From Alkaliphilus metalliredigens QYMF (GTDB lineage: Bacteria > Bacillota > Clostridia > Peptostreptococcales > Natronincolaceae), in assembly GCF_000016985.1 (NCBI RefSeq), contig NC_009633.1, forward strand, positions 744,001 to 808,000: 64,000 bases of DNA, in the 5' to 3' direction. Positions 1-9,190 of this stretch are shown in pieces. The position numbers and the translations under genes are program-made. The notes beneath the pieces are model-generated. The model had not been told where the DNA came from, searched no databases, and was given only the letters and a program-made list of their open reading frames with translations. Numbering within the stretch: position 1 is the stretch's first letter; each line of letters opens with the position of its first letter.

Positions 1-1
1 A

Positions 2-514
2 GGGGGAAGCAGAGCGATCTATGCCATGGCTAAATCAAAAATGTTACCGGGATTTTTAGGGCAGCTACATCCTAAGTACAAAACTCCAACCAATGCCATT
101 ATACTAATTGGAATTGTTTCTTGTTTCGCACCTTTGTTAGGTCGGCCGATGTTAGTATGGTTGGTGGATGCAGGTGGATTGGCAATTGTGGTAGCTTATT
201 TACTGGTGTCCATCGCCTTTGTTTCATTAAGAAAAAATGAACCAGATATGCCACGGCCCTTTAAAGTAAATAGCGGCATGTTTGTAGGATATACATCTAT
301 TGTACTTAGCATTGGTTTCCTTATTTTATTTTTACCAGGAATGCCTGCAGCTTTAGTTTGGCCATATGAATGGATCATGGTAGGTGGATGGGCGGCGCTA
401 GGCGCAATATTCTATTATAAAGCAAAGAAGGATTACGGTCAGGATGCTGCCCATAAATATATGACCAATAGCTTGGATACACTGATTGGCAAAAAGGGGG
501 AAAGTAAAATATGA
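2..514 (+). CDS. APC-family amino acid permease, C-terminal part
   Basis: The reading frame is open from the window edge, so the true start lies upstream. The fragment begins within a SRAIYAMAKSKMLPG stretch typical of the cytoplasmic loop of APC amino acid permeases. It continues with four hydrophobic segments (roughly residues 33-55, 58-78, 98-118 and 124-140 of the visible part) and a charged cytoplasmic tail. Such carriers take up amino acids by proton or sodium symport or by exchange. The stop codon overlaps the ATG of the aldehyde oxidoreductase gene (ATGA), so the two genes are cotranscribed and probably act on the same amino acid or its breakdown aldehyde. The substrate cannot be read from this fragment. 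Confidence 0.85.
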   Translation, partial: GGSRAIYAMAKSKMLPGFLGQLHPKYKTPTNAIILIGIVSCFAPLLGRPMLVWLVDAGGLAIVVAYLLVSIAFVSLRKNEPDMPRPFKVNSGMFVGYTSIVLSIGFLILFLPGMPAALVWPYEWIMVGGWAALGAIFYYKAKKDYGQDAAHKYMTNSLDTLIGKKGESKI

Positions 515-2202
515 AAATCCTAAGAATTAATATGACTGCCCTAGAGTATATACCACAGGAAGTCCCTTTAGAATATATAAACCTAGGGGGACGGGGGTTG
601 ACCTCTAAGCTTTTATCAGAGGAAGTAGATCCAAAATCCTTTGCCTTAGGCAGGGATAACAAAATTATCATTGCCCCTGGACTATTAAGTGGCAGCATGG
701 CACCTTGTAGTGGCAGGGTATCGGTAGGAGCAAAAAGTCCATTGACCGGGGGCATTAAGGAAAGTAATGCAGGGGGAACCATTAGTCAATATCTGGCAGG
801 TCATGACATTAAGGCCTTGGTGATAGAAGGTCAACCCAGTGGAAAAAATTGGTGGGTTTTAGTGATTAATGGGGATGAAGTGAAGTTTGAAGTCAGAGGG
901 GATTTACAGGGATTAGGAAACTATGAAACCATGAATCGATTAAAGCAGGAATATGACTCTGATTGTGGGATTATGTCTATTGGACCGGCGGGAGAGCAAG
1001 GCTGTACCATTGCAAGCTTAGCTGCAACAGATTTAGAGGGTAGACCTACACGTCACGCTGCTCGGGGAGGGCTGGGAGCCGTTCTGGGAAGTAAAGGAAT
1101 CAAAGCCATCGTTATTGAAAAGCCTGAGAAGATGAATAAAAAAGGTGTTCATCAAGAAGCATTTAGGGAAACTGCAAAGGAACTAGCCAAAAGCCTAGTC
1201 AGTGGAAAGGCTGCTTTAACAAAATATGGCACTGCGGTATTGGTCAATGCAATCAATGAAGTGGGAGGACTGCCTACTAATAATTATAGGACTGGATACA
1301 ACCAAGAGGCAGGACAAATTAGTGGAGAGACACTACATGAATTATGCCAGGAAAGAGGAGGAACCACTGGACATCCATGTCATAGAGGTTGTGCAATCCG
1401 CTGCTCCAATGTTTTCCATGATGCCCAAGGAGAATATGTCACAGCTGGATTAGAATATGAAACCATTGCATTACTAGGATCTAATTGTGGTGTCAATAAT
1501 CTAGATGAAATTGCTTCCTTAGATTATATTTGTGACGATCTTGGATTGGATACCATGGACATGGGTGGTGCATTAGGTGTGGCCATGGAAGCTGGTGTGT
1601 TAGAATTTGGAGATTATGAGGCAATGAAAAAGTCCATCTTAAGCATTGTTACTGGAGGAGACACCCTAGGTAAAATACTAGGACACGGTGCTGCATTAAC
1701 CGGAAGGGTTTTAGGGGTTGAAAGGGTGCCAGTAGTGAAGGGACAGACAATGGCAGCCTATGATCCGAGAACACTGAAGGGAACGGGAGTCACCTATGCG
1801 ACAACACCCATGGGAGCAGATCATACAGCTGGCAATGCACTTCCTGGAAGAGGTGGAATCGACTGTAAGGACCCACAGGGACAGACGGAATTATCTAAAA
1901 AACTACAAATTATTTCAATGGTATGTGACATATTAGGGGTTTGTATTTTTGTCGGTCCCGTGGAGGAAAACATGGCTACATTCGCTTCCTTAACGTCTAG
2001 CTTCACAGGAAAGGAAATCTCTGTAGGCGGCCTGCTAGAAGAGGGTCGTAAAATATTGAGGACAGAGGTAGCCTTTAATGAAAAGGCGGGATTAGGTAAG
2101 GAAACAAATGATTTGCCAGGGTATTTTAGAACAGAGGCCTTGCCAAACAATGGATTAACCTTTGATGTTTCTTCTCATGAACTCAATGAGTTTAAATATT
2201 AG
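511..2202 (+). CDS. Tungsten-type aldehyde ferredoxin oxidoreductase
   Basis: A 563-residue member of the AOR family, close to the usual 570-620. Family enzymes oxidise aldehydes to carboxylic acids with ferredoxin, using a tungsto- or molybdo-bispterin cofactor and one 4Fe-4S cluster. The cysteine cluster CHRGCAIRC (C290, C294, C298) and a distant Cys478 in DILGVC are the expected cluster ligands. The spacing is C-x3-C-x3-C rather than the C-x2-C-x3-C of the archaeal prototype. N-terminal glycine-rich segments (NLGGRG, GLLSGSMAPCSGR, KSPLTGG) fit the pterin-binding domain. The start ATG overlaps the permease stop. Coupling with an amino acid permease suggests oxidation of aldehydes from amino acid fermentation; this is inference. 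Confidence 0.93.
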   Translation: MKILRINMTALEYIPQEVPLEYINLGGRGLTSKLLSEEVDPKSFALGRDNKIIIAPGLLSGSMAPCSGRVSVGAKSPLTGGIKESNAGGTISQYLAGHDIKALVIEGQPSGKNWWVLVINGDEVKFEVRGDLQGLGNYETMNRLKQEYDSDCGIMSIGPAGEQGCTIASLAATDLEGRPTRHAARGGLGAVLGSKGIKAIVIEKPEKMNKKGVHQEAFRETAKELAKSLVSGKAALTKYGTAVLVNAINEVGGLPTNNYRTGYNQEAGQISGETLHELCQERGGTTGHPCHRGCAIRCSNVFHDAQGEYVTAGLEYETIALLGSNCGVNNLDEIASLDYICDDLGLDTMDMGGALGVAMEAGVLEFGDYEAMKKSILSIVTGGDTLGKILGHGAALTGRVLGVERVPVVKGQTMAAYDPRTLKGTGVTYATTPMGADHTAGNALPGRGGIDCKDPQGQTELSKKLQIISMVCDILGVCIFVGPVEENMATFASLTSSFTGKEISVGGLLEEGRKILRTEVAFNEKAGLGKETNDLPGYFRTEALPNNGLTFDVSSHELNEFKY

Positions 2203-2228
2203 AATCATGTAAAGCATAATTAATTATG

Positions 2229-2263
2229 AAAACGCTTCAGATCATCATCTGAAGCGTTTTTTA
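2229..2263. terminator. Rho-independent terminator between convergent genes
   Basis: A perfect 12-bp stem (AACGCTTCAGAT and its complement) with a CATC loop is followed by a T run. It ends the AOR transcript. The stop codon of the convergent sigma-54 activator lies inside the hairpin. Confidence 0.9.
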
Positions 2264-3987
2264 TTGATACCATATTGGTTTATTTTATTATAGAGTGTTG
2301 CCAAGGAGATCCCAAGCAGTTGAGCAACTTTTTTCTTTCCCTGGACCGTTGCCCCATATTCCAATAGACCCTTAGAAATTTTATCCTTTTCTAATTCGCT
2401 TTGAGATTCTCTTAGGGGAGTGATGAAAGACCGTGGCTCATGGGGGGGCTGAGGAGGAACAGCATGATCCAAGATGCGCTCTTTGATTTTTTTGGGTAGA
2501 CAATCAATTGTGATCACATCTTCATCGATCATAGTAGCAGCAAAAACCAATACATTTTGAAGCTCTCTTATATTACCAGGCCAATGATAGTGCTTTAAAG
2601 ATGTCACAGTTTCGGGTGTAATGATCAAACGCTTATGTAAACTTGCACTTAATCCCACAAGAAGGGCTTCAACTAAATAAGGTATTTCTTCCTTCCGATC
2701 CCGCAGAGGCGGAAGGCGGATTGGTATGATATTCAATCGGAAATATAAGTCAGAACGAAACTCATTTTTTCTGATTTTTTCTTCTAGATCAACATTAGTT
2801 GCAGCGATGACACGAACATTTACTTTTATTGTGGTGGATCCCCCAACTCGAGTGATTGCACCATTTTCAAGGGCCCGAAGTAATTTAGATTGTAGATCTA
2901 AATCCATATCACCAATTTCATCAAGAAAAAGGGTTCCCTTATTAGCTAATTCAAATAACCCGATTTTCCCACCCTTAGAGGCACCGGTAAAGGCACCGTC
3001 TTCATAGCCAAAAAGCTCACTCAAAATCAAAGTAGGAGAAATGGACGCACAGTTGATGGCCACAAAGGGGTGGTTTTTACGATAGCTGTAGTTATGGATG
3101 GCTTGTGAAAATATATCCTTCCCAGTGCCACTTTCTCCTCGGATGAGTATGTTAGTATCACTATTGGCAACCTTTTTACCTAGGGTAATGCAGCTTTTCA
3201 TGGCAGGACTTTTAGCGATAATGTCATCGAAGGTTTTAGCTGCTTTGTGATGAGAGGCCACACTACTTTTCAATTTAGAAAATTGTGTTTTCCACTGGTT
3301 TACCTTTTTTGTAAGATGTTGTATTTCAGTGATATCTTTGGCTAACACAACACCTCCTAAAATTTTTCCACCTACAGAAACAGGATAAAGATCCACAAAA
3401 TATTCTCTGTCCCCTTCCTGACGATAAATATTTTTCATGGCAACCCCTGTATTAACCGCATGAGAAATTTGAGCACCCTTTCTTACGGAATTTACTTTTT
3501 TTCCTTCGATTCCATTGGGTGAGACACCAGTTAAATGGGTATAAGCTTTATTAATTTTCTTAACAATGGAATCATGGTCACAAATTAAGACTGCATCGGA
3601 TATGGAATTAATAAAGTAATCAAAAAAGGGTGTGGTAATTAAACTAAGAAAGTCATTGCTTCCTGAAGTGTTAATAAATCCAGCAATTTCAAAACCATCA
3701 TTTAACACAATTGTATAGGGACTCAAGTGGTGACCCGATGAGTTAGAAATATTGCTTTCAAAGACAGTTGGGAAATTCTGATTTATCACCAGTTCCACCT
3801 CTAGATTTAATGGAATACCTTGGGTAATAATCTTGATAAGGGAGTTTTGGTCAAAGACGCCCATGTAACGATTCTTTGAATCAACCACAGGAAAAAAGGG
3901 AAGGTTTCCTTTGTTTAATAATTCCACACCTTTGTGAATTGTACTTTTTGAGCTAAAAACAAATTCATGAAAAGGATGTACGAGCAT
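2245..3987 (-). CDS. Sigma-54-dependent activator with CBS, PAS, AAA+ and Fis-type HTH domains
   Basis: A transcription activator of about 580 residues. The N-terminal ~120 residues look like a CBS-domain pair, followed by a PAS domain (about 130-230), a linker coiled coil and an AAA+ domain with Walker A GESGTGKD near residue 281. The GAFTGA loop that contacts sigma-54 is present near residue 330, and an HTH_8 domain lies at the C-terminus. The ATG at 3987 is preferred because GGGGGT precedes it at proper distance, while the ATG ten codons upstream has no ribosome binding site. CBS-PAS-AAA+ order recalls PrdR-type regulators of amino acid reduction in clostridia. It is convergent to permease-AOR and is probably their regulator; the -24/-12 promoter would lie left of the window. 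Confidence 0.9.
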   Translation of the reverse strand: MLVHPFHEFVFSSKSTIHKGVELLNKGNLPFFPVVDSKNRYMGVFDQNSLIKIITQGIPLNLEVELVINQNFPTVFESNISNSSGHHLSPYTIVLNDGFEIAGFINTSGSNDFLSLITTPFFDYFINSISDAVLICDHDSIVKKINKAYTHLTGVSPNGIEGKKVNSVRKGAQISHAVNTGVAMKNIYRQEGDREYFVDLYPVSVGGKILGGVVLAKDITEIQHLTKKVNQWKTQFSKLKSSVASHHKAAKTFDDIIAKSPAMKSCITLGKKVANSDTNILIRGESGTGKDIFSQAIHNYSYRKNHPFVAINCASISPTLILSELFGYEDGAFTGASKGGKIGLFELANKGTLFLDEIGDMDLDLQSKLLRALENGAITRVGGSTTIKVNVRVIAATNVDLEEKIRKNEFRSDLYFRLNIIPIRLPPLRDRKEEIPYLVEALLVGLSASLHKRLIITPETVTSLKHYHWPGNIRELQNVLVFAATMIDEDVITIDCLPKKIKERILDHAVPPQPPHEPRSFITPLRESQSELEKDKISKGLLEYGATVQGKKKVAQLLGISLATLYNKINQYGINKKRFR

Positions 3988-4017
3988 TTCAAAACCCCCA
4001 TATTGATAGAATCCCAT

Positions 4018-4290
4018 GATAAATGATAATAGATGCTTGTACTATTATCCTATTCTCTTTTTTCTGAATTATACCGTAAAATAAGTTGAATTTAGTGTGT
4101 TTTCAGATAACCTTTTAGTCAGAATTGGATTAGATAAAAATGATATTAACAGAAGGAATCATTAAAAAAAGATATTAAGTAGATCTTAAATTTATTAAGA
4201 ATAACAGAATAGATTGAGGAGCTTTGCAAAGGATAAGAAAAATGTGCTATATTAAATATAGAAGCATCAACGGGGCAATAGGAGGAAAAC
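4018..4290. promoter_or_regulatory. Intergenic region with candidate promoter for popT
   Basis: This AT-rich gap separates divergent genes. A possible sigma-A promoter, TTGCAA (4224-4229), 18 bp, TATATT (4248-4253), precedes the DUF368 gene. No sigma-54 type -24/-12 element was seen. Nothing else is recognisable. Confidence 0.4.
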
Positions 4291-5037
4291 ATGGAAAGAA
4301 TTGTACAAGGACTGATATTAGGGTTTGTCATTGTTCTACCAGGCATGAGCGGTGGAACGGTTTTTCTGATTTTTGGATTTTATGAGCAAATGGTTAAAGA
4401 CTTTGCTAAGTTAAATATCAAACCCTACATGTCATTAATTGCTGCCATGGTGGTAGGGATATTTGTGGGAGGCATGGCTTTTGCATTATTTTTTGAGAGC
4501 TATCGAGATGCAACGGCGACGTTCTTGCTAGGATGCCTCTTAGCCTCCATTAGGAGTGTTTTAAAGGGCTCTAGTCGTATGCATCAGAAGGAGTTTATCG
4601 CTCTTGCTATTGGATTGGTGGTTGGGTTTTATGTGGGAGCTGAACCCATAGGTGTTTCAGGAACCATGGAGGAAGTGAGTTGGGCAATACTCCTATTGGG
4701 AGGAGCACTATCTAGTGCAGCCATGATTATTCCAGGGGTTCCCGGAAGCTCTGTCCTCATTATGTTGGGGATCTATGACAGTATGCTATTTTATATTAAA
4801 GAACTAGATATGATCAACCTACTGATCTTCGCTACCGGTGCACTGATGGGGTTATTTCTCTTGATTAATATTCTGGAAAAGCTATATGAAAGATATCGTA
4901 ATCAAGTATCTTACTTTTTTGCAGGACTGATTGTGGCTTCATCAAGGGCTTTACTCCCCAGTTCATTGAGCATTGGCATTGTTCTATTATTTCTAACTGG
5001 ATTTGGGATCGTTTGGTATTGGAGCTCGAAAAATTAG
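4291..5037 (+). CDS. popT: DUF368 family polyprenyl-phosphate transporter (PopT-like)
   Basis: A 248-residue integral membrane protein with about eight hydrophobic segments. Two similar re-entrant-type motifs mark the DUF368 family: LPGMSGGTVFLIFGFYEQ near residue 16 and IIPGVPGSSVLIMLGIYDS near residue 150. They suggest an internal duplication. Family members are reported to recycle undecaprenyl phosphate across the membrane for envelope synthesis. The protein is a little shorter than typical (about 270-300) but both motifs are intact. AGGAGG precedes the ATG. It appears monocistronic, with a strong hairpin downstream. The family assignment is firm; the function rests on family knowledge. 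Confidence 0.88.
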   Translation: MERIVQGLILGFVIVLPGMSGGTVFLIFGFYEQMVKDFAKLNIKPYMSLIAAMVVGIFVGGMAFALFFESYRDATATFLLGCLLASIRSVLKGSSRMHQKEFIALAIGLVVGFYVGAEPIGVSGTMEEVSWAILLLGGALSSAAMIIPGVPGSSVLIMLGIYDSMLFYIKELDMINLLIFATGALMGLFLLINILEKLYERYRNQVSYFFAGLIVASSRALLPSSLSIGIVLLFLTGFGIVWYWSSKN

Positions 5038-5106
5038 GAGTGAAATATGTGTAGGAATATGGGAACGGTTATAGGGTTAAGGGTGTTTTGATCTGATGAT
5101 ACTAAA

Positions 5107-5158
5107 TATAGCTAGAATTCACTAGAGGAAAACCTCTGTGAATTCTAGCTATATTTTG
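5107..5158 (+). terminator. Terminator hairpin after popT
   Basis: A long inverted repeat (ATATAGCTAGAATTCAC and its complement, with inner AGAGG/CCTCT) closes on an AAAA loop and is followed by a T-rich stretch. Confidence 0.8.
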
Positions 5159-5240
5159 TTTGTGACTTGCGGAAAATAGAAAGATGAGTTACAATAATTA
5201 TAAACATAAGTTTAAAAAATAAACAAAGGTTGGTGGAAAC

Positions 5241-6362
5241 GTGAAAAAAAACTGTACTGAACGGGAGAAAGAAATAGTAGAAAAAATCCAAAGGGATCCG
5301 ATGATCTCTCAGCAAAAACTAGCAATGGAACTAGGGATTGCCAGATCTTCCGTGGCAGCTCATATTACAAACTTGATGAAAAAAGGGATTGTATTGGGAA
5401 AGGGGTATGTGGTATCTCAAGAACCCTATGTGTGTGTAATTGGAGGAGCCAACATTGACATACAGGGCAAGCCAATAGAGAAGCTGATTGAGAGAACCTC
5501 CAACCCAGGCCAGGTGGAAATGTCTGTTGGTGGGGTGGGAAGAAATATTGCCCATAACCTTTCTCTCTTGCAGATCCAAACACAGCTGATTACAGCCCTG
5601 GGAAAAGATGCTTATGGAGATCAAATTTTAATAGAAAGTAGAGCCGGTGGGGTGAGGGTAGACCATAGTCTCATACTAGAAGGAGAAAGCTCTGGGGTTT
5701 ATTTAGCGCTTTTGGATGAGGCTGGTGAGATGAATTTAGCCCTTTCCCAGATGGATATATTTGAAAGACTAAGTCCGGGATTTTTAGAAGAAAAGAGACA
5801 TGTGTTAGCCCATGCAAAAGTCATTGTAGTGGATACTAATTTAACAAGGAATGCGATTGAATATATCATCGGTGTGGCAGAGCGGGAGGGCATTCCTTTG
5901 TTTTTAGATACAGTCTCCATTGCCAAGGCTGAGAAGGTAAAGGATTTGGTTGGGTGCTTTCACACGATTAAACCCAATGTAATGGAGTTAGAAATGCTCA
6001 CTGGACATCAGATTGAAAATGATGCAGATCTGAAAAAAGGAGCAGAGGCTTTGTTGGCTAAAGGGGTTCAAGAAGTGGTGATCTCTTTAGGAAACAAAGG
6101 TGCATTTTATCATGATGGTGAGAATTATGGACAGCTTTCAAGTCCTGAAATCCCAGTGGTTAGTACAACTGGGGCTGGGGATGCATTTGTAGCAGGATTG
6201 ATTTATGGAACCATAGAAAACAAAAGTCTAAGGGAAAAGGTGTTGTGGGCAATGGGCTGTGGTGCCCTAACGGCTGCGTCACAAAATACGGTTAATCAAG
6301 AAATGAGTGTCCAATCAGTTGTTTTAATTAATAAAGAAAACGTCACTGAAAAATATTTTTAA
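5241..6362 (+). CDS. psuK: Pseudouridine kinase (PfkB family) with N-terminal winged helix
   Basis: A 373-residue fusion. Residues 1-55 form a winged-helix DNA-binding domain (REKEIVEKIQRDP...QKLAMELGIARSSVAAHI). From about residue 65 a PfkB sugar kinase domain begins with GGANIDIQGKP, and the catalytic GAGDAF motif lies near residue 311. The kinase phosphorylates pseudouridine at the ribose 5' position. The HTH suggests autoregulation by substrate. The start is GTG, with GGTGG about 7 nt upstream. psuG follows after 11 nt, forming the standard two-step pseudouridine catabolic operon. No dedicated pseudouridine transporter is adjacent. Confidence 0.92.
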   Translation: MKKNCTEREKEIVEKIQRDPMISQQKLAMELGIARSSVAAHITNLMKKGIVLGKGYVVSQEPYVCVIGGANIDIQGKPIEKLIERTSNPGQVEMSVGGVGRNIAHNLSLLQIQTQLITALGKDAYGDQILIESRAGGVRVDHSLILEGESSGVYLALLDEAGEMNLALSQMDIFERLSPGFLEEKRHVLAHAKVIVVDTNLTRNAIEYIIGVAEREGIPLFLDTVSIAKAEKVKDLVGCFHTIKPNVMELEMLTGHQIENDADLKKGAEALLAKGVQEVVISLGNKGAFYHDGENYGQLSSPEIPVVSTTGAGDAFVAGLIYGTIENKSLREKVLWAMGCGALTAASQNTVNQEMSVQSVVLINKENVTEKYF

Positions 6363-6373
6363 GGAGTGAAGCA

Positions 6374-7297
6374 ATGAAAAATGTAGAGAAATATTTAGAA
6401 TATGCCCCTGAGGTTAAAAAAGCAATAGCAGAGGGGCGACCCATCGTTGCCCTAGAGTCCACCATTATCTCCCATGGAATGCCCTATCCCCAAAATGTTG
6501 AGACGGCAAAAAAGGTGGAAGACATGATCAGAGAAGGTGGTGCTGTGCCAGCCACCATCGCAATAGTAAAGGGAAAGATTAAGGTAGGACTAACAGAAGA
6601 AGAACTGATGTTTTTAGGTCAGTCCAAGGATGTTGTTAAGGCCAGTCGCCGAGACTTACCCCTTATTATTGCAAAGGAATTGAATGGTGCCACCACAGTG
6701 GCTTCCACCATGATTATAGCAGCCCTAGCAGGGATAAAGGTCTTCGTAACCGGTGGCATTGGAGGGGTTCATCGAGGGGCCCAAGAAACATTAGATATTT
6801 CTGCGGATTTAATGGAACTAGCCCAAACAAATGTGGCAGTGGTATGTGCTGGGGTAAAATCAATTTTAGACATCGGATTGACATTAGAAGTGTTAGAAAC
6901 CCATGGTGTGCCAATCGTAGGCTATCAAACTGAAGATTTCCCAGCCTTTTATACAAGAAAAAGTGGCTATGGAGTGGACTACGCTGTGGCAAACGTTGAG
7001 GAACTGGCCCGTGCACTGAAGGCAAAGTGGGACTTAGATCTAAAGGGCGGTGTTGTGGTTGCCAATCCAATACCAGAGGCCTATGCCATGGACGAGGCAC
7101 TAATCACCCAAGCCATTGATGAGGCAGTACAAGAAGCCGCGGCAAAGGGAATCCAGGGGAAGGAAACAACGCCATTTCTATTAACTAAAATAAAAGAAAT
7201 AACAGAGGGTAAAAGCCTAGAGTCAAATATTGAATTAGTCTTTAACAATGCCAAAATAGGGGCTGAATTGGCAGTGGCTTTACACCGATTAAGTTAA
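6374..7297 (+). CDS. psuG: Pseudouridine-5'-phosphate glycosidase
   Basis: A 307-residue protein of the usual length. It carries the family hallmarks ALESTIISHGMPYPQN (residues 27-42), STMIIAALAGIKVFVTGGIGGVH (about 113-135) and SILDIG in the second half. PsuG reversibly cleaves the C-C glycosidic bond of pseudouridine 5'-phosphate to uracil and ribose 5-phosphate. AAGGAG lies 8 nt before the ATG. It is cotranscribed with psuK and convergent with the sensor kinase gene. Confidence 0.95.
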   Translation: MKNVEKYLEYAPEVKKAIAEGRPIVALESTIISHGMPYPQNVETAKKVEDMIREGGAVPATIAIVKGKIKVGLTEEELMFLGQSKDVVKASRRDLPLIIAKELNGATTVASTMIIAALAGIKVFVTGGIGGVHRGAQETLDISADLMELAQTNVAVVCAGVKSILDIGLTLEVLETHGVPIVGYQTEDFPAFYTRKSGYGVDYAVANVEELARALKAKWDLDLKGGVVVANPIPEAYAMDEALITQAIDEAVQEAAAKGIQGKETTPFLLTKIKEITEGKSLESNIELVFNNAKIGAELAVALHRLS

Positions 7298-7352
7298 GAG
7301 AAAAAGGAAGACAATAGACTATTGAAAAGCCATCATAATCTCCGATACTTTA

Positions 7353-8972
7353 TTAGCCCTTTTGTGTAAAACTGACAGTAAAGTGATTCCCTTGGGCACT
7401 TCGTTTAAAGGAAAAGAGACCATTGTTTTGCTGAACCAGATTATGAACAATATGTAGGCCTAAGCCACTGCCGGTTTCTTTAGTGGTAAATCCCTTCTGG
7501 AAGATTTGATTTGCTAAATTGTCATCAATAAGAGGGACGTTATTAATGACTTCAAAAACGATGTCATCAAGTTCTTTTCGAATATTAACTGTTAATTTTT
7601 TTTGTGATGCCTCAACGCTCTCTAAAGCTTCAATGGCATTTTTCAAGAGATTGGTTAGGATTTTAGTAAGGGCATATAAAGAGACAGAGGGAACTTCCTC
7701 TAGCTTCACAGAGTGAACCTCCACCTCAATACCAGATTGTCTGGCAGTGGTAATGGCATTAAAAAGAGTGGACTCGATTTCAGGGATACCAATTTCATAC
7801 TGACCATGGATCAGCTTACCCTCTCTACCTACTGTTTTCACATAATCTAAGGCATGGGTAGGATGGTCTAGTTCTAAAAGACCTTGGATAATTTGTAAAT
7901 GATTTGAGAAATCATGCTTATACATGCGAAGTCTTTCATTCATCTGTTCTGTAAGTGTTAAACGATAATGGGTTACTTCTTTTTCACTTGCCAGCTTAGA
8001 AAAGACAATGAATGTCATAATAATCCAGAGTCCCGACAATAGACTAACAAAGGCAAGAAGACGAAAACTGCTACGCAGGCCTCTTTGGGTAGAAACAATT
8101 AACTCATCAGCAGGTACGGTGCCTATTAAAATGGCATCCATCTCCCTAACCGGTGAATAGGCAATGGCATGGGGAATTTGATTTAAATCAACCTCCATGA
8201 CCCCATGTGAAGCATGACTAGAGAAAGCATCCCATACTTCCCCTGGCAACTTCTTTAGGGAAGAAGTAAATAGAGGGAGAGTAGGCTCTTGATAAAGTAA
8301 AATTTCACTAGAGGAACCTAGGGAGATATCAGCATAAAGAGATGTAAAAGCTTCCTGATCAATGATAATAAAAAAATAACCGATGACTGAATCTCCTGAT
8401 ATGGGGTAGATGGGTTCCATCATAAATAAAACATGCTCTTGGTCCAAACTGTTAAACAGGGAACCGGCTTCAACATAGTGCCAATTCTCTTGCCTACTAG
8501 CGTCTCGCATATATTCATAGTTTGGATCTGTTAAAAACACTGTTTCATCAAAATGTAAGGCTGTGTCAGATTTAATGAGTAGCCCCTCAGCAGAAATGGC
8601 AAAGGAGCTGTCGACTAAATAGCTACTTTCGCTGATTTCTAATGACTTTCTTTCAATAAAAGTAACAAAATTTTGACGATAAGAAAGGCCTATATTAGAA
8701 AATTCTTGGAACCCCTTTTGTACACCTAGTTGTTTCGTGAACTGATGTGCTAGCTGCTGAATATCATGTAAGTTCAAGTCAATGGATTGAGACACCTGAA
8801 AAAGGGTTTGTTCCATGGTTTCAAGCTTTTCTTCAGACACTGTATCCAATGTACGATTATAAATAAAAAATAAGTTCAAGAAAATAGGCGCATAAATTAA
8901 TAATAAAAATAAAACCAATAAATGAATCGGTAGTTTCTTAACTTTGTTAAAAAAGTTGGCTATTGTGTTCAA
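7353..8972 (-). CDS. Membrane sensor histidine kinase of the SpoOB-domain type, orphan
   Basis: About 539 residues. It has an N-terminal membrane segment (residues 15-37), a long extracytoplasmic sensor region of Cache type (about 38-300) and a second membrane segment near 310-330. The dimerisation helix has YKHDFSNHLQIIQGLLEL, with the likely phospho-His in HDFSNH as in DcuS/CitA/LytS-type kinases. A GHKL ATPase has N-box NLLKNAIEAL and G-box GSGLGLHIV. The TTG start at 8972 has GGAGGT six bases upstream; the longer ATG frame to 9044 lacks a ribosome site. No response regulator lies beside it, so partner and signal are unknown. Confidence 0.85.
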   Translation of the reverse strand: MNTIANFFNKVKKLPIHLLVLFLLLIYAPIFLNLFFIYNRTLDTVSEEKLETMEQTLFQVSQSIDLNLHDIQQLAHQFTKQLGVQKGFQEFSNIGLSYRQNFVTFIERKSLEISESSYLVDSSFAISAEGLLIKSDTALHFDETVFLTDPNYEYMRDASRQENWHYVEAGSLFNSLDQEHVLFMMEPIYPISGDSVIGYFFIIIDQEAFTSLYADISLGSSSEILLYQEPTLPLFTSSLKKLPGEVWDAFSSHASHGVMEVDLNQIPHAIAYSPVREMDAILIGTVPADELIVSTQRGLRSSFRLLAFVSLLSGLWIIMTFIVFSKLASEKEVTHYRLTLTEQMNERLRMYKHDFSNHLQIIQGLLELDHPTHALDYVKTVGREGKLIHGQYEIGIPEIESTLFNAITTARQSGIEVEVHSVKLEEVPSVSLYALTKILTNLLKNAIEALESVEASQKKLTVNIRKELDDIVFEVINNVPLIDDNLANQIFQKGFTTKETGSGLGLHIVHNLVQQNNGLFSFKRSAQGNHFTVSFTQKG

Positions 8973-9190
8973 TATGTCACCTCCACATCTAAATAAAGCG
9001 GTTTGCTCTATATGTAATATACCATAGGAACAGGGTGTATACAATTGTTTCAGGTGAATATAGCCAAATCCTACTGGGGTAAAAAAGTTGAGGGTATTAA
9101 AAGAGTTTGGGCGTTACCCCTTATATTTAAGCAGAATAAAGTTTATAATAGAGTAGTGGTAAATAAATATTTTGAAAAAGGAGAATGAAT
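8973..9190. promoter_or_regulatory. Divergent intergenic region
   Basis: A 218-bp gap separates the sensor kinase (minus) from the DUF1292 gene (plus). It is AT-rich with TATA-like stretches near 9121-9150. The ribosome site AAGGAG at 9178-9183 decides the start of the next gene. No other structure is seen. Confidence 0.4.
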
